Below, one piece after another: positions 26,850 through 35,274 of a stretch of DNA of 64,000 nucleotides. Source of the DNA: Mucilaginibacter sp. PPCGB 2223 (GTDB lineage Bacteria > Bacteroidota > Bacteroidia > Sphingobacteriales > Sphingobacteriaceae); contig NZ_MDJS01000004.1 of NCBI RefSeq assembly GCF_001705515.1, forward strand, positions 248,001-312,000, read 5' to 3'. The position numbers were made by a program, and so were the translations under genes. Every line of letters starts with the position of its first letter. The first letter of the stretch is position 1. The notes under the pieces were generated by a model. It did not search any database and was not told the DNA's origin. It saw only the letters and a list, made by a program, of their open reading frames with translations.

Positions 26850-27971
26850 ATGATTGCATTACATCACTTAAAACTGATCTCTGGCGGACTCGTGTCCAAT
26901 AACAAGGCAGTTTTAGTTGAGGGCGAATACATCGCTGATGTTATTGATGAAACCGCCATACCCGAACAGGCCGAAAAGATAGACCTGAACGGCTGTTACC
27001 TCTCTCCCGGTTTTATCGATTTACAAATTTACGGCGCCGGCAAACCTCTGTTCTTCGGCGGAGACCCGTCTGCGGAAGCGCTGCAACAAATGGAAGAAGT
27101 GCTTTTACAACAAGGCACAACCGGCTTCCTGGCTACCATTGCTACCAATACCGGCCAAATAGTTGAACAGGGCATACACGCTGCTTTAGCTTACCGCGAT
27201 AAATGCCGGGGCAATTTTTTAGGCCTACACCTCGAGGGGCCTTACCTTAACCCCAAACGCCGTGGCGCGCACCCTGCCGAACTCATCAAAAAAGCTACGC
27301 TTGCCGAGGTAAAACGCTGGGTTGAGATGGCCGACGGCTGTATCAGGATCATGACCGTCGCTCCCGAATTACAGGATCAGAAAGTGCTGGATTACCTGGA
27401 CGAGCAAGGCATCGTCCTCTCATCGGGCCACAGCGATGCTACCTATGCCGAAGCCAAAGGCTTTATCAATAATCCCGTAAAGGCAATAACACATTTATAC
27501 AATGCCATGCCGCAGATGCACCACAGGCAACCGGGCATTATCCCTGCTATATTTGAGGATAAACCATACACGAGCATTGTTGCCGACGGGATACATGTGG
27601 ATTTTACAATGATCAAACTGGCCAAACGCGAGTTGGGTGATAAACTGTTCATCATTACCGATGCCGTTGCCGAAAGCGATAAAGGGGTGTACCAGCATGT
27701 TTTTAAAGGCGACCATTACACCATGCCCGATGGCACGTTATCCGGCTCAAGCCTGACGATGCTGAAAGCGGTACAAAACTGCTTTGAAAAGGCGGGCATA
27801 GCTTTGGGCGAAGCCATCAACATGGCGACACTATACCCGGCAGAACTGATCAGCCAGGCGCACCAAACAGGCAGAATTGAGAAGAACTATCTGGCCAATT
27901 TAGCCGTATTTAATGACAGATTTGAGGTACAGGCGACCATGCTTAAAGGTAAGTTGACAAAAACGACATAA
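26850..27971 (+). CDS. nagA: N-acetylglucosamine-6-phosphate deacetylase
   Basis: 373 residues, amidohydrolase fold. PGFIDLQIYGAG, GLHLEGPYLNPKRRGAH, LSSGHSDATYAEA, ITHLYNAMPQMHHRQPG and the final TDAVAES motif carry the metal and substrate residues of NagA. It deacetylates GlcNAc-6-phosphate to glucosamine-6-phosphate. It is flanked by housekeeping genes, not by a sugar transporter, so it probably serves general amino-sugar recycling. Confidence 0.93.
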   Translation: MIALHHLKLISGGLVSNNKAVLVEGEYIADVIDETAIPEQAEKIDLNGCYLSPGFIDLQIYGAGKPLFFGGDPSAEALQQMEEVLLQQGTTGFLATIATNTGQIVEQGIHAALAYRDKCRGNFLGLHLEGPYLNPKRRGAHPAELIKKATLAEVKRWVEMADGCIRIMTVAPELQDQKVLDYLDEQGIVLSSGHSDATYAEAKGFINNPVKAITHLYNAMPQMHHRQPGIIPAIFEDKPYTSIVADGIHVDFTMIKLAKRELGDKLFIITDAVAESDKGVYQHVFKGDHYTMPDGTLSGSSLTMLKAVQNCFEKAGIALGEAINMATLYPAELISQAHQTGRIEKNYLANLAVFNDRFEVQATMLKGKLTKTT

Positions 27972-27996
27972 AATTTTAACACTGACTATATTTCAA

Positions 27997-28004
27997 TATT
28001 TTTG
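27997..28004 (+). promoter_or_regulatory. -7 box of pyrH
   Basis: TATTTTTG matches TAnnTTTG and lies 18 bases before the ATG at 28023. It overlaps the in-frame TTG at 28002, which excludes that codon as start. Confidence 0.65.
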
Positions 28005-28022
28005 ACAAACCATTCTCTCCAG

Positions 28023-28727
28023 ATGAAATACAAAAGGATTCTTCTAAAACTCAGCGGCGAATCATTAATGGGCGATAAACAATACGGTATTGATAACGAC
28101 CGTGTTTTGCAGTACGCACACGATATCAAAAACGTTTTTGAAGCAGGCATCGAAATTGCCGTTGTAGTGGGTGGTGGCAACATATTCCGCGGCCTGAGCG
28201 CCGAAAAATCGGGAATGGACCGTGCCCAGGCCGATTATATGGGTATGCTGGCAACCGTGATCAACTGCATGGCGTTGCAAAACGCATTGGAAACCATTGG
28301 TGTTGAAACCCGCCTGCAATCGGCCATCAAAATGGAGCAGATCTGTGAGCCTTATATCCGCCGCAGGGCAATGCATCATCTGGAGCTCAACAAGATCGTG
28401 ATCTTCGGCGCCGGAACCGGCAACCCTTATTTTACGACAGACACTGCCGCATCGCTGCGAGCCATCGAGATCAAAGCCGACGTAGTTTTGAAAGGCACCC
28501 GAGTTGACGGCATCTACACCGCCGACCCGGAGAAAGACCCTAACGCAAAACGCTACGAAGAAATATCTTTCCAGGAGGTTTACGACAAAGGTTTGAACGT
28601 AATGGACATGACAGCCATTACCCTTTGCCAGGAAAACAAGCTGCCTATCATCGTATTTGATATGAACAAACCCGGCAATTTTATGAAGATAGCCGAAGGC
28701 GAATCGATAGGTACGCTGGTGAAATAA
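28023..28727 (+). CDS. pyrH: UMP kinase
   Basis: 234 residues from ATG 28023 (MKYKRILLKLSGESLMG). The amino-acid-kinase fold has the N-terminal KLSGE phosphate loop, VVVGGGNIFRG and a C-terminal GTRVDGIYTADP. It phosphorylates UMP to UDP and is usually hexameric. The in-frame TTG at 28002 lies within the -7 box, so the ATG is the right start. Confidence 0.97.
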   Translation: MKYKRILLKLSGESLMGDKQYGIDNDRVLQYAHDIKNVFEAGIEIAVVVGGGNIFRGLSAEKSGMDRAQADYMGMLATVINCMALQNALETIGVETRLQSAIKMEQICEPYIRRRAMHHLELNKIVIFGAGTGNPYFTTDTAASLRAIEIKADVVLKGTRVDGIYTADPEKDPNAKRYEEISFQEVYDKGLNVMDMTAITLCQENKLPIIVFDMNKPGNFMKIAEGESIGTLVK

Positions 28728-28885
28728 GTGGCTTTGCAGTAGCAGAGGCAATAAATACAAGTATCATAGTAAAACTGCCAGTGCTACTGCAACTATTCTT
28801 TTATAAATCCGAAATCGAATATTCGAAATTCGAAACCACCCAAAACCTTTAGTTAAAAGATTGCGTACATAAGGAAAACTACCTT

Positions 28886-29401
28886 ATGAAAATCCTCTGC
28901 ATTGCAGCATTTATCGTTTTTTCGACATTAGGAGCCATCCCCAACAAAACCGTCGGGAAAGTCGACCTGAATAAGTTTGCTGGTAAATGGTACTCGCTAT
29001 ATTCGATACCCACCATGTTCGATAAAGGCAGCCGGGAAACCACTACCTACTATACCTTAAATAAAGATGGTTACTACAACGTAGTGACTACTTATAAAAA
29101 AGATGATAGGCCCGAACTCAAATCAATCACCTCAAAAATATTCCCGGGCACGGGCGGGCAAATGAAGGCACAATTTATCTGGCCCATTAAAGTGGATTAC
29201 TGGGTGATCGACCTGGCCGATGATTACTCCTACGTCGTAGTCGGTCATCCTGATTATAAGTTCCTGTTCATCATGAGCCGCAAACCATTCATCAGCAAAA
29301 AGCAATATGATGAGATCGTAACCAAATGTAAAGCGATGGGCTACCCGGTTGAAAAACTCACTTCGCAAAATCACCCCGATCCTATCATCGCAGCCAAATA
29401 A
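28886..29401 (+). CDS. lipocalin family protein (Blc-like)
   Basis: 171 residues with a signal peptide (IAAFIVFSTLGAIP). GKWYSLYSIPTMFDKG is the lipocalin GxW motif, and YVVVGHPDYKFLFIMSR is the second conserved region of bacterial Blc. These bind small lipids or hydrophobic molecules in the periplasm or at the outer membrane. No lipobox Cys is seen. It stands between pyrH and frr, apparently in its own transcript. Confidence 0.88.
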   Translation: MKILCIAAFIVFSTLGAIPNKTVGKVDLNKFAGKWYSLYSIPTMFDKGSRETTTYYTLNKDGYYNVVTTYKKDDRPELKSITSKIFPGTGGQMKAQFIWPIKVDYWVIDLADDYSYVVVGHPDYKFLFIMSRKPFISKKQYDEIVTKCKAMGYPVEKLTSQNHPDPIIAAK

Positions 29402-29474
29402 GCAGCGGCTGTTTATGTTAATTGGCTTAAGTTTTGCTACCTTGTGCCTAACTTCGTAAAATCACAGATTTTAT

Positions 29475-29482
29475 TATTTTTG
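29475..29482 (+). promoter_or_regulatory. -7 box of frr
   Basis: TATTTTTG matches TAnnTTTG, 18 bases before ATG 29501. The -33 element is unclear. It makes the TTG at 29444 impossible as the frr start. Confidence 0.65.
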
Positions 29483-29500
29483 CCAAAAAACTATTCAGAG

Positions 29501-30064
29501 ATGAGCGAACTCATAAAAAAACAATTAGCTGATGCCAAAGTTGGCATGGAAAAGGCTATTGCACATACCGATGCAGAATTTTTGACCATCAGGGCCGGTA
29601 AAGCATCGCCTGCGATGCTGGATAGCATTATGGTTGATTATTATGGCTCGCCTACTCCCTTACCACAGGTTGCCAGCATAAGCTCGCCCGACCCGCGTAC
29701 CCTAACCATACAACCCTGGGAAAAATCTTTATTATCCCCCATCGAGCGCGCCATTATGGAAGCTAACCTTGGGTTTAACCCGCAGAACGATGGCACCATC
29801 ATCCGCATCAATGTACCACCGCTAACCGAAGAGCGCCGCCGCGACCTGGTTAAACGTGTTAAAGCCGAGGCCGAAAATGGTAAAATATCCATCCGCAACA
29901 TCCGTAAGGATACTAACGAAAAGATCAAGAAACTGAAATCTGAAGGTGTATCCGACGACGAGATCAAAACCGGCGAGGGCGAAGTTCAGAAACTGACCGA
30001 TGCCGCCATCCTCCGCGTAGATAAGTTAGCCGAGATCAAAGAAAAAGATATCATGACGGTTTAA
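29501..30064 (+). CDS. frr: ribosome recycling factor
   Basis: 187 residues from ATG 29501. FLTIRAGKASPAMLDSIMVDYYG, LPQVASIS and the C-terminal three-helix bundle (EERRRDLVKRVK, IRKDTNEKIKKL) are standard. It releases ribosomes from mRNA after termination. A terminator follows. Confidence 0.97.
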   Translation: MSELIKKQLADAKVGMEKAIAHTDAEFLTIRAGKASPAMLDSIMVDYYGSPTPLPQVASISSPDPRTLTIQPWEKSLLSPIERAIMEANLGFNPQNDGTIIRINVPPLTEERRRDLVKRVKAEAENGKISIRNIRKDTNEKIKKLKSEGVSDDEIKTGEGEVQKLTDAAILRVDKLAEIKEKDIMTV

Positions 30065-30085
30065 AAGCCAACCGAATGTCAAATT

Positions 30086-30120
30086 AAAGGGAGTGAGGTA
30101 ATTACCTCATTCCCTTTTTT
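30086..30120 (+). terminator. terminator of frr
   Basis: AAAGGGA-G-TGAGGT and ACCTCA-T-TCCCTTT pair around AATT, followed by a T-run. It stands just before the next promoter. Confidence 0.88.
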
Positions 30121-30128
30121 TATTTTTG
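30121..30128 (+). promoter_or_regulatory. -7 box of the ABC exporter gene
   Basis: TATTTTTG matches TAnnTTTG, 11 bases before the ATG at 30140, implying a very short leader. The terminator of frr partly overlaps the -33 region. Confidence 0.6.
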
Positions 30129-30139
30129 ACTTACGACAT

Positions 30140-31930
30140 ATGAAAACACTCTTATCCTACCTCAAACAATATCGCTGGGTTGTACTGCTCGCATTGGTAC
30201 TGGCAGCCATCAATATAGGTTTCTCGCTGCTCGATCCGATGATAACCGGGAATATCGTAGATCAGTACATGATCCCGAAAGATGGCAAGGTGCACGATTT
30301 TGATTACCGCTTCCATGGCTCGCTGCTCTTGGTTGCCTTAGCTGTCGGCGCTGCTATGGTATCGCGTATAGCTAAAAACTTCCAGGATTATTTTACCAAC
30401 ATCATTGTGCTTAAAACCGGCGCGCAAATGTACAGCGATGGCTTAAAACACTCGCTTGAATTACCTTACCAGGTTTTTGAAGATCAGCGCAGCGGCGAAA
30501 CCTTAGGCATTTTACAGAAGGTCAGACAGGATTGCGAAAAGTTCATCACTTCGTTTATCAGTGTGCTTTTTGTGTCGGTTGTTGGTATGGTCTTCGTTAT
30601 CGTATACTCGTTATCCGTAAGCTATAAAGTAACCCTGGTTTACTTTGCCGCCATACCGGTTATCGCCTTTGTAAGCTCGGCCCTGAGCAAACGCATTAAA
30701 ACCATCCAGAGAAAGATTGTTGGTGAAACCACAGCCCTGGCCGGATCGACCACCGAATCGTTACGTAATATCGAACTGGTAAAAAGCTTAGGCTTAGCCA
30801 AGCAGGAGATAGAACGCCTCAACAAAACCACCTACAAAATACTCGACCTTGAGTTGAAAAAGGTAAAGTTTGTACGCAGTATGAGCTTTGTACAAGGCAC
30901 TACGGTAAACTTTGTGCGCAGTGTTATGGTAGTTATTTTGCTGGTATTGATATTTCAGGGAACGTTAACCCCGGGTAATTACTTCAAGTTCCTGTTCTAC
31001 TCCTTCTTCCTGTTTAACCCGCTGCAGGAACTGGGCAACGTGATACAAGCCTGGCGCGAAGCGCAGGTTTCGCTGGCAAATTTCGAGGGTATCCTGAATA
31101 CCCCTGTTGATGTAAAACCCGAAAAACCCGTATTGATCGAAAAGGTAAACAAACTCACCTTCAGCGATGTTACTTTTAAACACCTTACCGCTACCCGCAA
31201 TGCGCTCAACGGCATTGGCTTTGAGGTAAAAACCGGCGAAACCATCGCTTTTGTGGGCCCTTCGGGCTCCGGCAAAACTACTTTAGTGAAACTTTTGGTG
31301 GGGTTATATCAGCCTTTGCAAGGGCAGGTATCTTACAACAGCATCCCCGGCAGTGAGATCGACCTCGACCAGCTCCGCGAAAAAATAGGCTTTGTAACGC
31401 AGGACACGCAGCTTTTCTCAGGTTCGATACGTGAGAACCTGCTGTTCGTTCGCCCGGGCGCAACCGATGAAGAGTGTCTGGACGTATTGCAAAAAGCATC
31501 CTGCCAAACACTGATGGCCCGCGCCCCGCACGGGTTAGATACCGTGATCGGCGAAGGCGGCGTGAAAGTTTCGGGCGGCGAAAAGCAACGTTTATCTATC
31601 GCCCGCGCCCTGCTGCGCAGGCCGGATATCCTGGTGTTTGATGAGGCAACCTCATCGCTCGATTCGATCACCGAAGAAGAGATCACGGCTACCATCCGCG
31701 ATGTTTCGACACTGGACGACCATATCACTATCCTGATCGCACACCGTTTATCGACCATTATGCATGCCGACAGGATCTATGTTCTGGAGAAAGGCCATAT
31801 TATCGAATCGGGTAAACACGTCGACCTGTTAGAGCAAAAGGGCCTGTATTATGCGATGTGGCGCCAGCAGATCGGCGAAAAACACTCAACTGCCGATGCC
31901 GATCTAAAAAATGTGTTACACAGCAACTAA
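30140..31930 (+). CDS. ABC exporter, membrane and ATPase domains fused
   Basis: 596 residues. An N-terminal six-helix exporter domain (residues about 1-300) is fused to an ATPase with Walker A GPSGSGKTT, signature VSGGEKQR and Walker B ILVFDEATSSLD. As a half-transporter it should form a homodimer or pair with another half. The export substrate, such as a lipid, drug or peptide, is not apparent. It is transcribed on its own, and a PLD_N-type small membrane protein follows. Confidence 0.93.
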   Translation: MKTLLSYLKQYRWVVLLALVLAAINIGFSLLDPMITGNIVDQYMIPKDGKVHDFDYRFHGSLLLVALAVGAAMVSRIAKNFQDYFTNIIVLKTGAQMYSDGLKHSLELPYQVFEDQRSGETLGILQKVRQDCEKFITSFISVLFVSVVGMVFVIVYSLSVSYKVTLVYFAAIPVIAFVSSALSKRIKTIQRKIVGETTALAGSTTESLRNIELVKSLGLAKQEIERLNKTTYKILDLELKKVKFVRSMSFVQGTTVNFVRSVMVVILLVLIFQGTLTPGNYFKFLFYSFFLFNPLQELGNVIQAWREAQVSLANFEGILNTPVDVKPEKPVLIEKVNKLTFSDVTFKHLTATRNALNGIGFEVKTGETIAFVGPSGSGKTTLVKLLVGLYQPLQGQVSYNSIPGSEIDLDQLREKIGFVTQDTQLFSGSIRENLLFVRPGATDEECLDVLQKASCQTLMARAPHGLDTVIGEGGVKVSGGEKQRLSIARALLRRPDILVFDEATSSLDSITEEEITATIRDVSTLDDHITILIAHRLSTIMHADRIYVLEKGHIIESGKHVDLLEQKGLYYAMWRQQIGEKHSTADADLKNVLHSN

Positions 31931-31991
31931 TTTGTTTTTTTGCTGTTTATAAGGTAATCAACTTTTTGTTCAACCATCAAACCTTATCATT

Positions 31992-32204
31992 ATGCATTTT
32001 ATTTCAGAACTGATCAGTGGCATATTCGGCCTGATATTTTTCGTGGCTTATCTCATCCTGTTTCTTTATGCCCTGCTGGATATCTTGAAAAACCCGAATC
32101 TGAACCAGATAACTAAGTTACTCTGGATACTGATCATCCTTGTCGCACCTATCTTGGGATCATTGATTTACATCTTCTGGGGACGGAATCAGAGTTTTTT
32201 ATAG
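31992..32204 (+). CDS. small membrane protein with PLDc_N domain
   Basis: 70 residues, two hydrophobic segments around a central LDILKNPNLNQITKLLWILI, ending GSLIYIFWGR, the PLDc_N signature. In longer proteins the domain precedes a cardiolipin synthase; here it stands alone, as in many Bacteroidota. Function is unknown, probably in the cytoplasmic membrane. It ends 3 bases before the convergent MFS gene. Confidence 0.85.
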   Translation: MHFISELISGIFGLIFFVAYLILFLYALLDILKNPNLNQITKLLWILIILVAPILGSLIYIFWGRNQSFL

Positions 32205-32207
32205 AAT

Positions 32208-33509
32208 CTAACCTTGCGCTGGCTCGACCTCACGAGGCTGATGTATCTCTTCGACTTTAAGCGGTACCAACTTTTTGGTATTGAGCCATGTGAGTGTTAC
32301 GATAAGCAGCGTCATGCCGCCGCCAAACAACACCGATGGTATAGTGCCCAGGTACTGCGCCGCCATGCCCGACTCGAAAGCGCCTATCTCGTTCGACGAG
32401 TTGATGAACATGGAGTTTACCGCCGATACCCTGCCGCGCATTTTATCCGGGATGAGCATCTGCATAATGGTCGACCGTATAACCATGCTCACGCTATCGA
32501 AAGCACCTAAGGTGAACAGGAAAAATAACGACCAGTAAAAATTGTTCGACAGGCCGAAACAGATGATCGATAAACCAAAACCGGTTACTGCGATAAGCAG
32601 GTTACGCCAGGGCTTGCCCATAGGTGAGTAACGGGTGAGCACAAACATGGTGATGACCGCGCCAACCGAGTCGGCTGCACGCATCATACCAAAACCAATC
32701 TCGCCAACGTGCAATATATCTTTAGCAAATACCGGCAATACAGCCACAACGCCGCCAAATAACACGGCGAAAAGATCGAGTGTCTGCGCCCCCATCAGCA
32801 TCCGGCTGCTTTTATAAAACCGCCAGCCTTCTTTTAAACTCTCCGAAATACTTTCTTTCGGGATATATTCGGCCGGGTGCCGGTTCAAAAACAGGATAGA
32901 TACCAGCGATATGCTGATAAAGATCAAAATTACCGTAAAGGTTACCGTAACACCGGCCCAGGCCAGCAAAAAACCACCAACCATTGGCCCCACTACCGAA
33001 GCAAACTGCCAGGTACTGCTGTTCCAGATGGATGAGTTCTGATACTCTTCGCGCGGAATGATGCGAGCCATGATAGTGAAAGCCGTTGGCCCGTAAAAGC
33101 CCCGCCCCAGGCCGACAACAAATATCATAGCATAAATAAAGAACAGTTCGGTACCGCTGCTGATGTACTGCCGTGCCTGCGGCATGGTAACCAGCAACAG
33201 TACCAGCGATGCCAGCCACATCGTCGAAAAGATCAGCAGCATCATGCGCTTTTTCTCCGATTTATCGGCTACATAACCACCGTAAAGCGCTATACATATT
33301 GCAGGTACAGCCTCGGTGAGGCCGATATAGCCCAGCGCCGATTTAAGCCCGGTAAGTTTGTAAATATAATAGCCTATGATAACGGCCTGCATTTGATAAG
33401 CAAACGTAAAAAAGAAACGCATGCTCAAATACCAGCGAAACTCGGGGTAACGCAGGGCCGCGTAACGGTCCTTCTTTTTTATGGTACTATCCGGTTCTCC
33501 GTCTGCCAA
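32208..33509 (-). CDS. MFS transporter (enterobactin-exporter-like)
   Basis: 433 residues, about 12 membrane segments. The N-terminal RYPEFRWYLSMRFFFTFAYQMQ, the loop-2 motif GGYVADKSEKKRMM, and the mid-protein IPREEYQNSSIWNSSTWQ are typical of the EntS-like MFS_3 family. It is a proton-coupled exporter, with unknown substrate. It ends almost at the PLDc_N gene and begins 58 bases from the M28 peptidase stop. Confidence 0.9.
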   Translation of the reverse strand: MADGEPDSTIKKKDRYAALRYPEFRWYLSMRFFFTFAYQMQAVIIGYYIYKLTGLKSALGYIGLTEAVPAICIALYGGYVADKSEKKRMMLLIFSTMWLASLVLLLVTMPQARQYISSGTELFFIYAMIFVVGLGRGFYGPTAFTIMARIIPREEYQNSSIWNSSTWQFASVVGPMVGGFLLAWAGVTVTFTVILIFISISLVSILFLNRHPAEYIPKESISESLKEGWRFYKSSRMLMGAQTLDLFAVLFGGVVAVLPVFAKDILHVGEIGFGMMRAADSVGAVITMFVLTRYSPMGKPWRNLLIAVTGFGLSIICFGLSNNFYWSLFFLFTLGAFDSVSMVIRSTIMQMLIPDKMRGRVSAVNSMFINSSNEIGAFESGMAAQYLGTIPSVLFGGGMTLLIVTLTWLNTKKLVPLKVEEIHQPREVEPAQG

Positions 33510-33567
33510 AATGGTATGGGTTTATTTACAAAAGTATTTATTGTGATGTTAACGCAAGGTAAAAAAC

Positions 33568-34953
33568 TTAAAATTTCAACCCATGCTGATCGATCAGGTA
33601 CATCAGCGAAGCCATCGCCGCCGCGCCTAATTCCAGTTCACGCTTGTTGACGTTCTCAAAAACATCATTCGGAGTGTGATGAATATCGAAGTAGCGTTGC
33701 GAGTCGCCCCGGAAGCCGATCAGCACCGTCGAAGGCATTTTTTCGCGCAGCGGTTCGATATCCGAACCGCCACCGCCTGCGCTCAATTTGTCGGCATCAT
33801 ACGGTTCAAGTAAATGTTTCCAGGTTTGGTTAATGGCTGTTAAAGCGTCCGGCTGCAAGCCGGTAAAGCCAAAACCACGCGGCGTAAAGCCACCGCCATC
33901 GGTTTCGATAGCAGCAATATGTTCTTCCTTGTTTGCTAAAGCCAGCTCGGCATATTTATCGCCACCGCGGTCGCCGTTCTCTTCGTTCATAAAAAACACC
34001 ACGCGCAGGCTGTTCTTCGGGCGGTAGTTCATCGCTTTTAAAACGCGCACCGCTTCCAAAGCCCCGGTTACTCCGGTACCGTCATCGTTCGCACCTTCGG
34101 CCAGGTCCCACGAATCGAGGTGGCCGCCTACATCAATAAACTTATTTGGATTTTCTGTCCCGGTCAGCTCGCCCACTACGTTAAACGATGGTGCATCGGG
34201 CAACTGCATGCAACTTTGTTTGAAGAAAAATTTTGTTTTAGGCGATTTCTTCAAGGTTGCGCTTAACTGATTAGCTGCGATGGTAGAGATAGCCGCTGCC
34301 GGTATTTTTTTACCATCTTTATCGTAAACCGTAGTACCGGTATGCGGATAATTATCCAAAGCTTCAGTAAGCGAGCGGACAATAACGCCTACCGCGCCAA
34401 ATTTTGCCGCGGCGGCCGGACCAGCGAAACGCTGATCGCCGGCTGCACCGTAAGCCCTGCCGGTCTCGATAAAACGCGGGTCGAACGGGCGGTTAAAAAA
34501 AACGATCTTACCTTTTATCGCGGCTTCACCCAGCGTTTTTAATTCATCCAAACTATGCAGCTCGATCACCTGGGCGGTAATACCATCCTTTGGTGTAGCA
34601 ACCGACATACCCAACGCGGCGATAGCTACCGGGGTACGTTTCTGCCCGTCGATAATAAAACCCTGTTCCTTTGCTCCCCTCACCCAATGCGGCACCATAC
34701 AAGGTTGTAAGAACACCTTATCAAAACCATAGCTTTCCATCACCTTCTTGCCCCACTCAACCGCCTTTTGTGCGTTAGCCGAACCGCTCAGGCGCTGCCC
34801 GATATTTTTACACAAATAATGCAGGTTTTGGTAACATTGCCCGTTCACCAACGCTTCGTCGTAAATTTTACGGAGCATTACCGAGTCGGTATTTTGGGCG
34901 AAGGCCGTTGCGGATACAAAAAGAGAAGCAATAAGGGTCAGTTTTATTTTCAT
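33568..34953 (-). CDS. M28 family metallopeptidase, secreted
   Basis: 461 residues from ATG 34953, with a signal peptide (LIASLFVSATAFAQ). After a PA-like insert region, the zinc site motifs of M28 aminopeptidases are clear: GGHLDSWD, GANDDGTG, and MNEENGDRGG, with a downstream HHTPNDVFE. It cleaves N-terminal residues from peptides in the periplasm or outside. An upstream extension starting near 35094 is possible in frame, but it crosses the palindromic repeat and has no signal peptide, so it is rejected. Confidence 0.9.
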   Translation of the reverse strand: MKIKLTLIASLFVSATAFAQNTDSVMLRKIYDEALVNGQCYQNLHYLCKNIGQRLSGSANAQKAVEWGKKVMESYGFDKVFLQPCMVPHWVRGAKEQGFIIDGQKRTPVAIAALGMSVATPKDGITAQVIELHSLDELKTLGEAAIKGKIVFFNRPFDPRFIETGRAYGAAGDQRFAGPAAAAKFGAVGVIVRSLTEALDNYPHTGTTVYDKDGKKIPAAAISTIAANQLSATLKKSPKTKFFFKQSCMQLPDAPSFNVVGELTGTENPNKFIDVGGHLDSWDLAEGANDDGTGVTGALEAVRVLKAMNYRPKNSLRVVFFMNEENGDRGGDKYAELALANKEEHIAAIETDGGGFTPRGFGFTGLQPDALTAINQTWKHLLEPYDADKLSAGGGGSDIEPLREKMPSTVLIGFRGDSQRYFDIHHTPNDVFENVNKRELELGAAAMASLMYLIDQHGLKF

Positions 34954-35002
34954 ATAGACATGGGTATTTATGTGTATTCTTCGTTTTGTATTTTCAAAGC
35001 GT

Positions 35003-35097
35003 AATTGCGAACGGTAGTGAAGCAATCTCTGCATAAGCAATTCGATGCGGCAATTCGGACCTGCACAGCATAGAGATTGCTTCGTCCCTCGCAATGA
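35003..35097. repeat. palindromic intergenic repeat (AAGCAATCT type)
   Basis: GAAGCAATCTC in the left arm and GAGATTGCTTC in the right arm form a long inverted repeat with GCGAACGG/CCCTCGC outer ends. Similar elements are widespread intergenic repeats in this phylum. It lies upstream of the peptidase gene. Confidence 0.75.
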
Positions 35098-35274
35098 CGT
35101 GTGGTGAAAGACATAGGTATTCTTCGGTATTTTTCAATTTATTATAGGCTTGGCTCTTAATTTTATTCTGGAGACACATGGGTAAATATGGGTATTTTCA
35201 TTATACTTTTCGACTCAGGGCTCTGGACTCCTGACTACAGGACCCAACCCCTAATATACGAAATTTTCCTCGCA

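Noticed and set aside
28002..28022. TTG start of pyrH
   Set aside because: It overlaps the -7 box TATTTTTG; the ATG at 28023 gives the standard PyrH N-terminus.
29444..29500. TTG start of frr
   Set aside because: It lies upstream of the -7 box at 29475 and adds residues absent from the family.
34954..35094. N-terminal extension of the M28 peptidase
   Set aside because: It crosses the palindromic repeat and hides the signal peptide; ATG 34953 gives a normal secreted protein.
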